Origin: an uncultured Clostridia bacterium
Lineage (GTDB): Bacteria; Bacillota; Clostridia; Christensenellales; Aristaeellaceae
DNA length: 14,834 nucleotides
Assembly (NCBI GenBank): GCA_946626395.1
Contig: CAMOUF010000061.1
Span: forward strand, 1 to 14,834
Reading direction: 5' to 3'
The notes under the pieces are model-generated. The model had not been told where the DNA came from, made no database searches, and saw only the letters and a program-made list of their open reading frames with translations. Positions 7,830 through 14,814 of the stretch are shown piece after piece (within the stretch, counting starts at the first letter, position 1; each line of letters starts with the position of its first letter). The position numbers were made by a program, and so were the translations under genes.

Positions 7830-9503
7830 TTACGCGCTGGGAGCCAATGTTTTGGTGTTCCAGCGCATTTTTTGTGTTTTGAGTGCCTCGCCGTTTTCAT
7901 TGCCAACCTTCCCGATGAAGCGATAGTAAATATCTATGCGCATCACCGTTTCACCATCAATGACTTCCTTTTCGTGTACAACCACCTTTTCGATCAGCGT
8001 GTGCACAAGTTCTTCCGTGAGGCAGGTAATATCAGTGTATTGCGCTACCAGGCTGGCAAACGCTTTGGCATCCCGATTTTGCCTGGTATAGCTGGCCAGC
8101 AGTTCATCAAGCATCCCCAACCGTTCTTTCACCTTCCTGGTTTCCGCCTCATAATCGGCTGACATGCTGGCAAAGCGTTCATCGGAAATTCTACCAAATA
8201 CGTTATCTTCATAGAGGCGTTTCATCAGCACATCCAGCTCCGCCATCCGGCGCTGGCATTGTTCGGCTTCCTTCTGATAGGAAGCCTTTTCTCCATGCCA
8301 TCCGCGCTGGGAAAGCTGTGTCAGGTAAGCAACGTATCGTTCCTGATCTTCCGATGCCAGACTCGCATGCCGTCGGATATCCTCCAGAAGTACCGCCTGG
8401 ATGTTCTTTACGGAAATATAGTGAGAAGAGCACTCGTCCCCGCCATATCTCCGGTGCTTGCTGCAGCAGTAATGCCCACAGATATTCCTACTTGTAGCGG
8501 CGGAAAATGTCATCCGTGTGTTGCATCCTCCGCAAAACAGCAGTCCCCTGAGTTTGTTTTCGGGATTGGCCCGAGGCGCTGGCTGCTTGACCTGAATCCT
8601 CTGCTGGACGGTGTCAAAAGTTGCGCGGTCCACCAACGGTTCATGCGTATTCTCCACGATCATCCAATCTTCTTCCGGCCTCCGCACAATGCGCTTGTCC
8701 TTATAGGATTTCGTCTGACTCTTTTGACTGACCAACATTCCTAAATAAATTGGATTTCGCAGAATCCCCTGAACGGTGGTTTTATCCCACTTATTCGGAT
8801 ACTTTGCGCGTTCTGCTGTTTCATATTTTCCAAACATCTCCATGAGGCTGGCTCTTGGAGTTGGTACCTGTTCTTTTTCCAATGTTCTTGCAATGTGATA
8901 ACAGGTGCTTCCTTCCAAAGACATTTGGAACATACGCTTCACAACAGGCGCATACTCGCTGGGAATCAGATGGTGTCGATCCATTGGATCTTTGCAGTAT
9001 CCAAAGGGCGGATAGCTGCCGGTGTATTCTCCGTTCTGGGCCTTCGCGCGAAGGGCAGTACGGACTTTACGACTGCAATCACGTGCATACCACTCGTTGA
9101 TGATATTTCTGAAAGGGGCAAACTCGTTATCACCTGCCGCAGTGTCCACATTGTCATTGATAGCAATGAAGCGCACGTTGTGTTCGGGAAAGATCACTTC
9201 CGTGTAGTATCCCGTTTGCAGGTAATCACGGCCCAGACGGGAAAGGTCTTTGACGCAAATGACGCCAACTTTTCCTTCCTCCACCATGCCCAGCATCCGT
9301 TGGAAATCCGGGCGGTTGAAATTGGTGCCCGAATACCCGTCGTCCACGAAGTATTCGCAATTGGTAAATCCGCGCTCCTTCGCAAACTGACTGAGCATGG
9401 TTTTCTGCGTCTGGATCGAAACGCTGTCTCCGCTGTATTCATCATCACGGCTCAGCCTGCAGTATAACGCGGTTGTTTTGATCTGTTGTTTTAACTTTGT
9501 CAT
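7830..9503 (-). CDS. Large serine recombinase (site-specific integrase/excisionase)
   Basis: A 557-residue enzyme that integrates and excises the element through a covalent serine-DNA intermediate. The resolvase catalytic domain spans about residues 10-150: nucleophile Ser18 in YCRLSRDD, and DLSRLGRD (86-93) with conserved arginines Arg89 and Arg92. The recombinase domain (about 165-305) is followed by a zinc ribbon with CGGC (324-327), Cys346/Cys347 and Cys358, then a long coiled coil (about 405-470) and a C-terminal region resembling DUF4368 (about 495-532). This is the TndX/TnpX-like arrangement, at normal length. The start follows AAAGGA six to seven bases upstream. The gene reads outward toward the left boundary and has a 150-base leader from a promoter carrying three TCAAT repeats. 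Its last codons contain a strong dyad. The catalytic residues appear intact, so the enzyme should be active. Confidence 0.95.
   Translation of the reverse strand: MTKLKQQIKTTALYCRLSRDDEYSGDSVSIQTQKTMLSQFAKERGFTNCEYFVDDGYSGTNFNRPDFQRMLGMVEEGKVGVICVKDLSRLGRDYLQTGYYTEVIFPEHNVRFIAINDNVDTAAGDNEFAPFRNIINEWYARDCSRKVRTALRAKAQNGEYTGSYPPFGYCKDPMDRHHLIPSEYAPVVKRMFQMSLEGSTCYHIARTLEKEQVPTPRASLMEMFGKYETAERAKYPNKWDKTTVQGILRNPIYLGMLVSQKSQTKSYKDKRIVRRPEEDWMIVENTHEPLVDRATFDTVQQRIQVKQPAPRANPENKLRGLLFCGGCNTRMTFSAATSRNICGHYCCSKHRRYGGDECSSHYISVKNIQAVLLEDIRRHASLASEDQERYVAYLTQLSQRGWHGEKASYQKEAEQCQRRMAELDVLMKRLYEDNVFGRISDERFASMSADYEAETRKVKERLGMLDELLASYTRQNRDAKAFASLVAQYTDITCLTEELVHTLIEKVVVHEKEVIDGETVMRIDIYYRFIGKVGNENGEALKTQKMRWNTKTLAPSA
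7834..7866. repeat. Nested dyad at the 3' end of the recombinase gene
   Basis: GCGCTGG (7834-7840) is the exact inverse of CCAGCGC (7860-7866). Inside it CCAA (7844-7847) faces TTGG (7852-7855). The dyad covers the last codons of the recombinase. It is not followed by a T run in the direction of transcription, so it is not a standard terminator. It could be a recombinase-binding arm of the attachment site or a stabilizing mRNA end. Confidence 0.5.
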
Positions 9504-9656
9504 ATTCCGTCCTTTCCAAACAACAGACCCAGATGGTTCGCAAGAACATTATACAACATTCTTTCCCTTTTGGGGAGCTTTTTTTCTGCGCCTGCTGTGA
9601 ATGAGGTTACAGGATGATTGTGTCTAAGGATAGTTTCTGCGCTCCTGTTCCCTCAT

Positions 9657-9710
9657 ATTATAAAAGAAACTTGCCTGCGGCACATTGAGCGTAAATTGAG
9701 CTGAAATTGA
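9657..9710 (-). promoter_or_regulatory. Regulated promoter of the recombinase: three TCAAT repeats plus -10 box
   Basis: Reading leftward, TCAAT occurs three times at an exact 11-base period (plus-strand ATTGA at 9684, 9695 and 9706). After the last copy, 21 bases lead to a perfect TATAAT (9657-9662). No consensus -35 hexamer is present at 16-18 bases, so the repeats may bind an activator that replaces it. The layout recalls the 11-base direct repeats bound by OmpR/PhoB-type regulators. The same arrangement occurs at 12138-12191. Transcription would start about 145 bases before the recombinase ATG. Confidence 0.65.
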
Positions 9711-9739
9711 AAAATCCAGGGAAGCTTGTTTTCCCTGGA
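9710..9739 (-). terminator. Intrinsic terminator of the NB-ARC gene
   Basis: TCCAGGGAA (9715-9723) and TTCCCTGGA (9731-9739) form a perfect nine-base stem with a seven-base loop. On the minus strand the stem is followed at once by five T residues (plus-strand A9710-A9714). It lies 11 bases after the stop codon of the leftward NB-ARC gene and isolates that gene from the recombinase transcript. Confidence 0.88.
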
Positions 9740-9750
9740 CTTGATCTTTA

Positions 9751-12045
9751 TCATGGATTATTCTGATCGCTTATATCTTGTACGCCGGCTTTTGCCAACA
9801 GTTCCTTGATTTGCCGTTCTTTTTTTGTAAACAGGTTATGGTTATCAGATAACGTATCTTTAAAAATATGATATGCCCGCAGCAAAGCTTCAATAGCAGA
9901 ATCGGTTTCTCCGGCGATCAACAGTACTTCGCCTTTCAACTGTAATACCAATCCATGATCAAAGGAATCAGGATTTGTTTCCTCGATGCTTCGTTCTGGA
10001 ATTTGAACTGCTCCAAGCGCTTGCGGGATTGCACCCACGTGCTTAAATAATTTAGCAGTGTTCAGCGCGTCCATAAAGAAATCTCTCCATTTAGGTGGTT
10101 TGTACTCTTTCAAAATGAACAAAGCGGCCAGAAAGCTTTTTCTTGCCGAGTCTTGATCTCCCAATTCGAGGTATGCTTCTCCTATCGCCTGGTATATCAT
10201 CCGTGCCAATTGAGCGCTTTCCCCTTGTGATAAATCCAGCATTGAAAGAGCTGAATTCAGGGTGGATATCCTTCTTTCCGGATCAGGATCTGGTTTTGCC
10301 TGATAGTAACTGAAACGGGGATAATCTTTTTTCAAGCTGTCATGTCTGTATACGAGTATCATAATATGGCTGGCCATTTCGCCCAAGACATCCTGACGGT
10401 CATATTTTTCAACATAAGGAACCATATCCTGCAAGAACTGCAATAGATATTCTTTTTCATCAATTGAACCATCCAGAAGAGCCTGTATGATTTTTAAAAT
10501 GAGAGCATAAAAAGAAGAGGCTCTGTAATGCTCGGTACAATCGAAACGAATAGAGTCCAAAAACGTTTTGCATTTGCCAGGGGAAGGCATCAATTCCGCC
10601 AGGCATGCCTTTTGAATGCTTCTGGGCATCATGACATTGTTATCCTTCAGTTGGGTCAGATAACCCCGCTCAATCAGTTCCTCAATCTCATTCGCATTGT
10701 CCAGATTCATCCATCTGACAAGCAGCAGTTCGGATATGCCTGTCGGCGGAATCAGCACCATGCACCGCATGATCTCTTTTTGACCCGCCGTCAGTTCACT
10801 GAGCGCCATCAGCGCCTGAATATGGGCTGTAACAGTATCCCGTCGAATTTTTCCGTCCTTACTGATTCTGACCTTTTCATCTCCCGATACGAGCGTTCCC
10901 AAGTAATACAGCTTGGTCAAAACGTCATCGGGGCGATTCAAACCCTGTCCCAATAAACGGCCGATCAATTCAACCATCAGCGTATTCCATTGCACTTCTT
11001 CCATGATTTTCATCACGGTTTCTCTGTTTTCTTCCGCATCGGGGTAAAACTGCGCTACCATTTGAAACAGGGATTCTACATCCTTGACCGGGCCGATTCG
11101 CATCCTCCTGTATCCTGCCCATCTGCAGCGAGTTGTGATCAGAATATGGCAGTGATATTTTCGCAGATTGAATAAAGATGCTTCCTTGGCCGATTTCGTA
11201 TCAAAATTGTCGATGATCAAAAGGGTGTCCTCATTCAAGGTTCTCAAAAAACGATCATGCCGGTACAAACGGTCCTTTTCCTCTTCGTTCGGCATATCGT
11301 CAGCAAAGCATAGATTCGCAATATCACGCTGCAAATCACCGGAATACATGATATATAGGATATTGGTATATTCTTTTTTATATGCCCGCGCGTAGCCTTT
11401 TGCCACTTCGCTTTTGCCTATTCCCGGCAATCCTTCTACAAATATCTTGCCATAGCAATTCAAAGCGTTATGAATTGATTCGATTTCTTCTTCTCGTCCA
11501 AAGAAATGCTCGCAGGGTTCCGGCACTTCCCCATCCAAAATATATCCACGGGTTTCAGGAGATCGTACAACATCGCTCAAAGCCCGTGGCTTGCGAATGT
11601 CCCGCGCCTGAAAAGGACGTGTCATACCGAAAATGAGTATATCCGTGAGGAACGACGCTTCGGCTGTATTCGTTTCAAAAGCTCCATTCGCTGATAATTC
11701 CTGCTTCTTCCGTTCAGAAATCGTCGGATCCTGGATGAATAAGTTGAACACCTTTTGAACTGTCATAGCGCTGTCAGATAAACAGGGGAGCATGACATCC
11801 TCCATGGTGACAGCCAACTCATCCCGGTTTTTCTTGTTTTTCAAATAGAATAATCCAATTGCGGGGCTGACGCGTGAAAGACCATTCAGCCATTTGTTCA
11901 GCAAACCCATGTCGAAATATGTATTGTTTGCTTGCAGATAACTGGAGAATAAGGTTTCAAGCAGTTCATTCTGATTGGCAAAGCTCCCATCCAGTATGTC
12001 GTTGCGGATAATCTTCATAATCGACGCAAAATCACAGCGCTCCAT
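9751..12045 (-). CDS. NB-ARC (STAND) ATPase with TPR-like C-terminus
   Basis: A 764-residue signalling ATPase. Residues 1-150 form an N-terminal domain I cannot assign. A linker leads to FFGREEEI (181-188) and the NB-ARC core: Walker A GLPGIGKS (205-212), Walker B LLIIDNFD (275-282) and the ILITTR segment (301-306). A winged-helix-like region spans about 405-490. The C-terminal 550-755 is helical and TPR-like, with the clearest units near 617-645 and 697-730. STAND proteins oligomerize when the C-terminal sensor binds a ligand and then activate the N-terminal effector. In bacteria they act as transcription regulators or antiphage sensors. The gene has its own promoter and terminator, lower GC than the chromosomal side, and sits as cargo between the recombinase and replication modules. 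The ATG follows AAAGG about 11 bases upstream; Met10 is a weaker alternative start. The NB-ARC assignment is firm, but the biological role is inferred. Confidence 0.85.
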   Translation of the reverse strand: MERCDFASIMKIIRNDILDGSFANQNELLETLFSSYLQANNTYFDMGLLNKWLNGLSRVSPAIGLFYLKNKKNRDELAVTMEDVMLPCLSDSAMTVQKVFNLFIQDPTISERKKQELSANGAFETNTAEASFLTDILIFGMTRPFQARDIRKPRALSDVVRSPETRGYILDGEVPEPCEHFFGREEEIESIHNALNCYGKIFVEGLPGIGKSEVAKGYARAYKKEYTNILYIMYSGDLQRDIANLCFADDMPNEEEKDRLYRHDRFLRTLNEDTLLIIDNFDTKSAKEASLFNLRKYHCHILITTRCRWAGYRRMRIGPVKDVESLFQMVAQFYPDAEENRETVMKIMEEVQWNTLMVELIGRLLGQGLNRPDDVLTKLYYLGTLVSGDEKVRISKDGKIRRDTVTAHIQALMALSELTAGQKEIMRCMVLIPPTGISELLLVRWMNLDNANEIEELIERGYLTQLKDNNVMMPRSIQKACLAELMPSPGKCKTFLDSIRFDCTEHYRASSFYALILKIIQALLDGSIDEKEYLLQFLQDMVPYVEKYDRQDVLGEMASHIMILVYRHDSLKKDYPRFSYYQAKPDPDPERRISTLNSALSMLDLSQGESAQLARMIYQAIGEAYLELGDQDSARKSFLAALFILKEYKPPKWRDFFMDALNTAKLFKHVGAIPQALGAVQIPERSIEETNPDSFDHGLVLQLKGEVLLIAGETDSAIEALLRAYHIFKDTLSDNHNLFTKKERQIKELLAKAGVQDISDQNNP

Positions 12046-12080
12046 TTGACGGTATCCCTTTCTTCTGCGAATCGTATTCT

Positions 12081-12109
12081 ATTATACACGATACACATCC
12101 AAAAATCCT
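12081..12109 (-). promoter_or_regulatory. Probable promoter of the NB-ARC gene
   Basis: On the minus strand a perfect TATAAT (plus-strand 12081-12086) lies 35 bases before the ATG at 12045. It is preceded by GTG, and the -35 region at 17 bases (AGGATT on the minus strand) is poor. The -10 match and position make a promoter plausible, giving a short leader that includes the AAAGG ribosome site. Confidence 0.45.
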
Positions 12110-12137
12110 GCCTTTCCTCGTCTTTGAAAAACTTTTT

Positions 12138-12191
12138 TCAATTTTCACTCAATTTTCGTTCAATGCGCCTTCCGGCATTTTATCATAGAAT
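12138..12191 (+). promoter_or_regulatory. Regulated promoter of the tnpW-rep-dnaC operon: three TCAAT repeats plus -10 box
   Basis: TCAAT occurs at 12138, 12149 and 12160, an exact 11-base period. It is followed after 21 bases by TAGAAT (12186-12191). The spacing is identical to that in the recombinase promoter at 9657-9710. The two 36-base upstream blocks (9679-9714 and 12134-12169) are inverted copies matching at 30 of 36 positions. No consensus -35 box is present. Transcription would start near 12198, about 70 bases before the ATG at 12267. Confidence 0.65.
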
Positions 12192-12266
12192 AGTTCTCGC
12201 AGATGCAGATCAGTAAGGCTTATGTTTCATGCACTGCCAGAAAACAGCAGGGAGGAATAAGCAGAA

Positions 12267-12467
12267 ATGTTGATCAACAGAACTTTTGAAGCTGTACCAT
12301 TAGCGCCAGCTTATCGCAGCAAAATGGGTAAAGTTACTTTTCAGGTATCATCCTTTGGGAATCCTCAGGCGAATCATTCCGCACAGGAATTGATTTTATC
12401 CATGCTGGAAAAGAAAGCGATGGAAAAGCAGCCAGAGACGCCGGATAAGATAACACAGGCATCATAA
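12267..12467 (+). CDS. TnpW-like transposon-encoded small protein
   Basis: A 66-residue protein. The segment MGKVTFQVSSF (residues 20-30), followed by an amphipathic helix ending in LILSMLEKK (42-50), resembles the TnpW family. That family comprises short proteins of clostridial mobilizable transposons with a conserved GKxTxxVxxxF strand followed by an acidic/basic helix. Function is unknown in the family. The start is well supported by GGAGGAA at 12251-12257, nine bases upstream. It is the first gene of a rightward operon: the rep gene begins 16 bases after its stop, with a ribosome site in that gap. It lies under the TCAAT-repeat promoter. The family assignment is moderate because the protein is short. 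Confidence 0.65.
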   Translation: MLINRTFEAVPLAPAYRSKMGKVTFQVSSFGNPQANHSAQELILSMLEKKAMEKQPETPDKITQAS

Positions 12468-12483
12468 GGTCAGGTGATAAATC

Positions 12484-13260
12484 ATGCGATATTACGTAAC
12501 ATCACAAAGCCGTCTCCCACCATTCATGGCATTTCCCCGATTCCTGCTGAAATGCAATTTGAGTGAAACCACCAAGCTGCTCTATATCCTGCTGCTGGAT
12601 CGAGCCAGGATTTCCATGAAAACCACACAATGGCAGGACGCGGAAGGGCATGTGTACCTGCATTATACCATCCGGGAGTTGGCGGATGATCTATGCAAAA
12701 GTGAGATGACGATCAAAAATGCACTTTCTGCTTTGGAACGGGCAAAGCTGATTGAGCGCCGCCGCCAGAGAAACCAGCGGGTAAATTGCATCTATGTTCT
12801 GCTGGCAGAGGGGACAGAAAACTTTCCGCAGGAGGACAGAAACCTATCTGCTCAAGAGACAAATAATTGTCCCCAAGTGGAAAGAAATCTGTCTGCTGCA
12901 GAGACAGAAAACTGTCCGTCAGATGGACAAAAAACTGTCTGTGATACGGACAGAAAACTGTCCCCTAATAGAAATAATAGAGAAAGAATAAAAGAGAAAG
13001 AACGATTGAGTTATATGTCACCGTCCATGGCGTTCGGACATTTTCACAATGTTTTTCTGACGGAGAAGCAGGCGGACACACTGCGGCAGACTGTTCCTGA
13101 CTTCGAGGATTATGTGGAGCGATTGTCCCGTTACATGGCTTCCACCGGGAAGAAATACGCGGATCATGCGGCAACGATTCTGGACTGGGCAGCCCGGGAC
13201 CAGCAGGTAATTAGGCAGGTCAAAAGGGATTATTCCTGCCAGGAAGGAGAGAGTTTATGA
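12484..13260 (+). CDS. RepA_N-type replication initiator protein
   Basis: A 258-residue initiator. The N-terminal domain (about residues 1-105) matches the RepA_N pattern: FMAFPRFLLKCNLSETTKLLYILLLDRA-like segment (14-41), then a winged helix with the TIRELADDLCKSEMTIKNAL region (62-81) and a KLIERRRQ wing (88-95). Residues 109-178 are a hydrophilic, poorly conserved-looking linker. The C-terminal helical domain (about 183-245) resembles the small domain seen at the C-terminus of such proteins. The linker-coding DNA contains seven short dyads that look like iterons, so this gene probably carries its own origin, as in RepA_N plasmids. The stop overlaps the ATG of the helicase loader (ATGA at 13257-13260). 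The start follows AGGTGAT at 12473-12479. It lets the excised circular element replicate, or does so during transfer. Confidence 0.85.
   Translation: MRYYVTSQSRLPPFMAFPRFLLKCNLSETTKLLYILLLDRARISMKTTQWQDAEGHVYLHYTIRELADDLCKSEMTIKNALSALERAKLIERRRQRNQRVNCIYVLLAEGTENFPQEDRNLSAQETNNCPQVERNLSAAETENCPSDGQKTVCDTDRKLSPNRNNRERIKEKERLSYMSPSMAFGHFHNVFLTEKQADTLRQTVPDFEDYVERLSRYMASTGKKYADHAATILDWAARDQQVIRQVKRDYSCQEGESL
12813..13005. repeat. Intragenic iteron array with AT-rich tract: probable replication origin
   Basis: Seven 14-base dyads start at 12813, 12835, 12858, 12880, 12903, 12926 and 12949. The best copies read GACAGAAAACTGTC (12903 and 12949), with perfectly inverted five-base arms around AAAA; the unit at 12858 keeps the symmetry with different arms (GACAA/TTGTC). 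Spacing is 22 or 23 bases, so the units fall in different reading frames and the repeat is conserved as DNA rather than as protein. An A/T-rich purine stretch (about 12964-13005) follows, fitting an unwinding element. RepA_N plasmids are known to place the origin inside the rep gene. Confidence 0.75.
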
Positions 13261-14093
13261 ACACGATCAGTGATCTTCTTCACAATATGTTTGCGGACCG
13301 CCAGCCCACGGAGGATGAATATATGGGCGACGATGGACTGATTTACTGTGCCAAGTGCCGCACACCCCGGCAAGTCAGAGTGGAGGTGCTTGGAAAGTTC
13401 GTCACACCGCCGGTGATGTGCGCTTGCAGACGGGAAGCAGAAGAAAAGGCAGAAGCTGAGCGAAAGCAGCAAGAATTTCTGGACCGTGTGTCCCGTCTGA
13501 AAGCGAACGGTTTGCAGGACAAAACGCTTCTGGACTGCACCTTCGCCAATGATCTGGGGTACAATCCCGAAATCAAAAAAGCCCACACCTATGTGGAGCA
13601 CTGGGAGGAAATGCAGGAAAGCAACACAGGACTGCTTTTGTGGGGCGGCGTGGGCACAGGCAAAACCTTCTTCGCCGGGTGCATCGCCAACGCGCTGATC
13701 GAACAGGGTGTCCCAGTGATGATGACCAACTTCGCCCGCATCCTGAACACGCTCACCGACTTGCGCAGCGAGGAGCGCAGCCGTTTCATCGACAGCATGA
13801 ACGAATACCCGCTGTTAATCCTGGACGACCTGGGCATCGAGCGCAATTCCGAGTTTGCCTTGGAGCAGGTGTTCAATGTGATCGACAGCCGCTACCGCAG
13901 CGGCAAGCCCCTGATCGTGACCACCAACCTGACCCTGAATGAGCTCAAAAATCCCGTTGACCTGGCTCACGCACGCATTTATGACCGTATCCTGGAGCGC
14001 TGCGTGCCCCTGCGCATCAACAATCGGAACCTGCGCCAGGAAAAAGCGAAGGCCCAGATGGATCGGGCCAAGGCATTGCTTGGAGCAACATAA
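13257..14093 (+). CDS. DnaC/IstB-like AAA+ ATPase (helicase loader)
   Basis: A 278-residue ATPase of the DnaC/DnaI/IstB type. The N-terminal part (1-95) has a likely zinc site (Cys31, Cys34, Cys55, Cys57) followed by a charged helix. The AAA+ core shows Walker A GGVGTGKT (130-137), Walker B LLILDDLG (186-193), sensor-1 VTTNL (221-225) and an arginine-rich segment ARIYDRILERC (239-249) with candidate arginine finger Arg240 or Arg244. Such proteins load the replicative helicase onto an origin opened by the initiator. The ATG overlaps the rep stop (ATGA), so initiator and loader are translationally coupled and should be made together. This supports a dedicated replication module for the element. 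An IstB transposition helper is less likely because no IstA partner is present. Confidence 0.92.
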   Translation: MNTISDLLHNMFADRQPTEDEYMGDDGLIYCAKCRTPRQVRVEVLGKFVTPPVMCACRREAEEKAEAERKQQEFLDRVSRLKANGLQDKTLLDCTFANDLGYNPEIKKAHTYVEHWEEMQESNTGLLLWGGVGTGKTFFAGCIANALIEQGVPVMMTNFARILNTLTDLRSEERSRFIDSMNEYPLLILDDLGIERNSEFALEQVFNVIDSRYRSGKPLIVTTNLTLNELKNPVDLAHARIYDRILERCVPLRINNRNLRQEKAKAQMDRAKALLGAT

Positions 14094-14469
14094 CGATAAA
14101 AATGTGTAAAGAGAAAGCATATGGGCCCAAACCATGGCCCTTGACCTATGGCTGGGAGGTTTGGCGAAGAGGAAGGAGCGCAAATCAGATTGATCGGAGA
14201 ATTGAAAGTTGCCATGGAGGAACAAAAGAAAACGATTGTCCGTGAGTTTTTTATTTTCCATGCCAATGGCGCACTTATATACGGGTTCAGCCCTGCCGCC
14301 CCGTATGTGCGCTCTGCGAGACAGAGGATAACGGCATCCGAATGCCGCATCCTCCCTGCATCACTGCGCGATGAACAAGGGCTTTGCCCTTGCGCCGCTT
14401 CGCGGCTATCCCATCATCGAGACAAATGATATTGCAATAGCAAACCGACCACTGATAACGGAGGAACCC
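14094..14469. other. Non-coding, dyad-rich region: candidate transfer origin (oriT)
   Basis: Five inverted repeats lie within 130 bases: ATACGGG/CCCGTAT (14279-14285 and 14300-14306), CTCTG/CAGAG (14312-14326), CGGCAT/ATGCCG (14332-14347), AAGGGC/GCCCTT (14377-14391) and GCCGC/GCGGC (14394-14406). None has a T run, so they are not terminators. The region sits just before a DUF3847-like gene of the kind that precedes MobA/MobL relaxase genes, which suits an oriT with relaxase and accessory binding sites. The left part (14094-14278) holds a weak GGGCC/GGCCC dyad (14123-14140) and no convincing gene. The nic site cannot be named. Confidence 0.5.
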
Positions 14470-14814
14470 ATGGATAACAAAATACGCCGGGATATTGAAA
14501 AGAAAAAGGAACAATACCGAAAAAACGTGCAGGTAGTTGTTCAGGCCATGGAGGAAAACGATATTCTGGATAAGCGAATCCAACGCCTGGAAAACCTGGA
14601 TGAATACTACAAACGCGGAGAACGGGCGAAGCGCACGCACCGGCTGATTACCAAAGGCGCAGCCATTGAGCATATTCTCCCCGAATCAAAGGAGATTGAG
14701 GATGCTGATTTTTATCAGCTGATGAAAAAGATACTGACAACCGCGGAGGCCAAAGAAACCTGGAAAGTGTATCAGGAAACGCATTCCCATCCCCCGGAAG
14801 GAGGGGATTCCTGA
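14470..14814 (+). CDS. DUF3847-like small mobilization-associated protein
   Basis: A 114-residue protein, mainly helical. Residues 1-50 form a charged coiled coil. A conserved-looking block RAKRTHRLITKGAAIEHIL (52-70) and an acidic helix (74-92) follow. The RTHRLIxKGxxxE pattern resembles the DUF3847 family, found in clostridial mobile elements next to MobA/MobL relaxases and probably a relaxosome accessory. The start at 14470 is chosen because GGAGGAA (14459-14465) lies just upstream; an in-frame ATG at 14371 would place hairpins of the non-coding region inside the protein and has no ribosome site. The gene ends 20 bases before the window edge, so the expected relaxase gene would lie beyond it. 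The family assignment is from memory of the motif and is moderate. Confidence 0.65.
   Translation: MDNKIRRDIEKKKEQYRKNVQVVVQAMEENDILDKRIQRLENLDEYYKRGERAKRTHRLITKGAAIEHILPESKEIEDADFYQLMKKILTTAEAKETWKVYQETHSHPPEGGDS

Noticed and set aside
9548..9553. A second minus-strand TATAAT closer to the recombinase start
   Set aside because: No matching -35 box and no repeats upstream; possible but weaker than the promoter at 9657-9710.
9684..9710. TCAAT repeats as binding sites for the neighbouring LytTR regulator
   Set aside because: LytTR sites are usually about 9-bp repeats with 12-13 bp separations and a GTT core; the period and sequence here do not fit.
9679..12169. 36-bp inverted repeats flanking the NB-ARC gene as terminal repeats of a small transposon
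   Set aside because: No target-site duplication is visible outside the repeats, no transposase lies between them, and the repeats fit promoter positions with identical spacing to -10 boxes.
12813..12962. Repeat array as a CRISPR
   Set aside because: Units are 14 bp with 8-9 bp between them, far too short for CRISPR repeats and spacers, and they lie inside a coding gene.
14214..14429. Small 71-codon ORF starting at an ATG with a weak GGAGA site
   Set aside because: Its second half is simply the reading of consecutive hairpins, no family is recognisable and the ribosome site spacing is poor; treated as part of the non-coding region.
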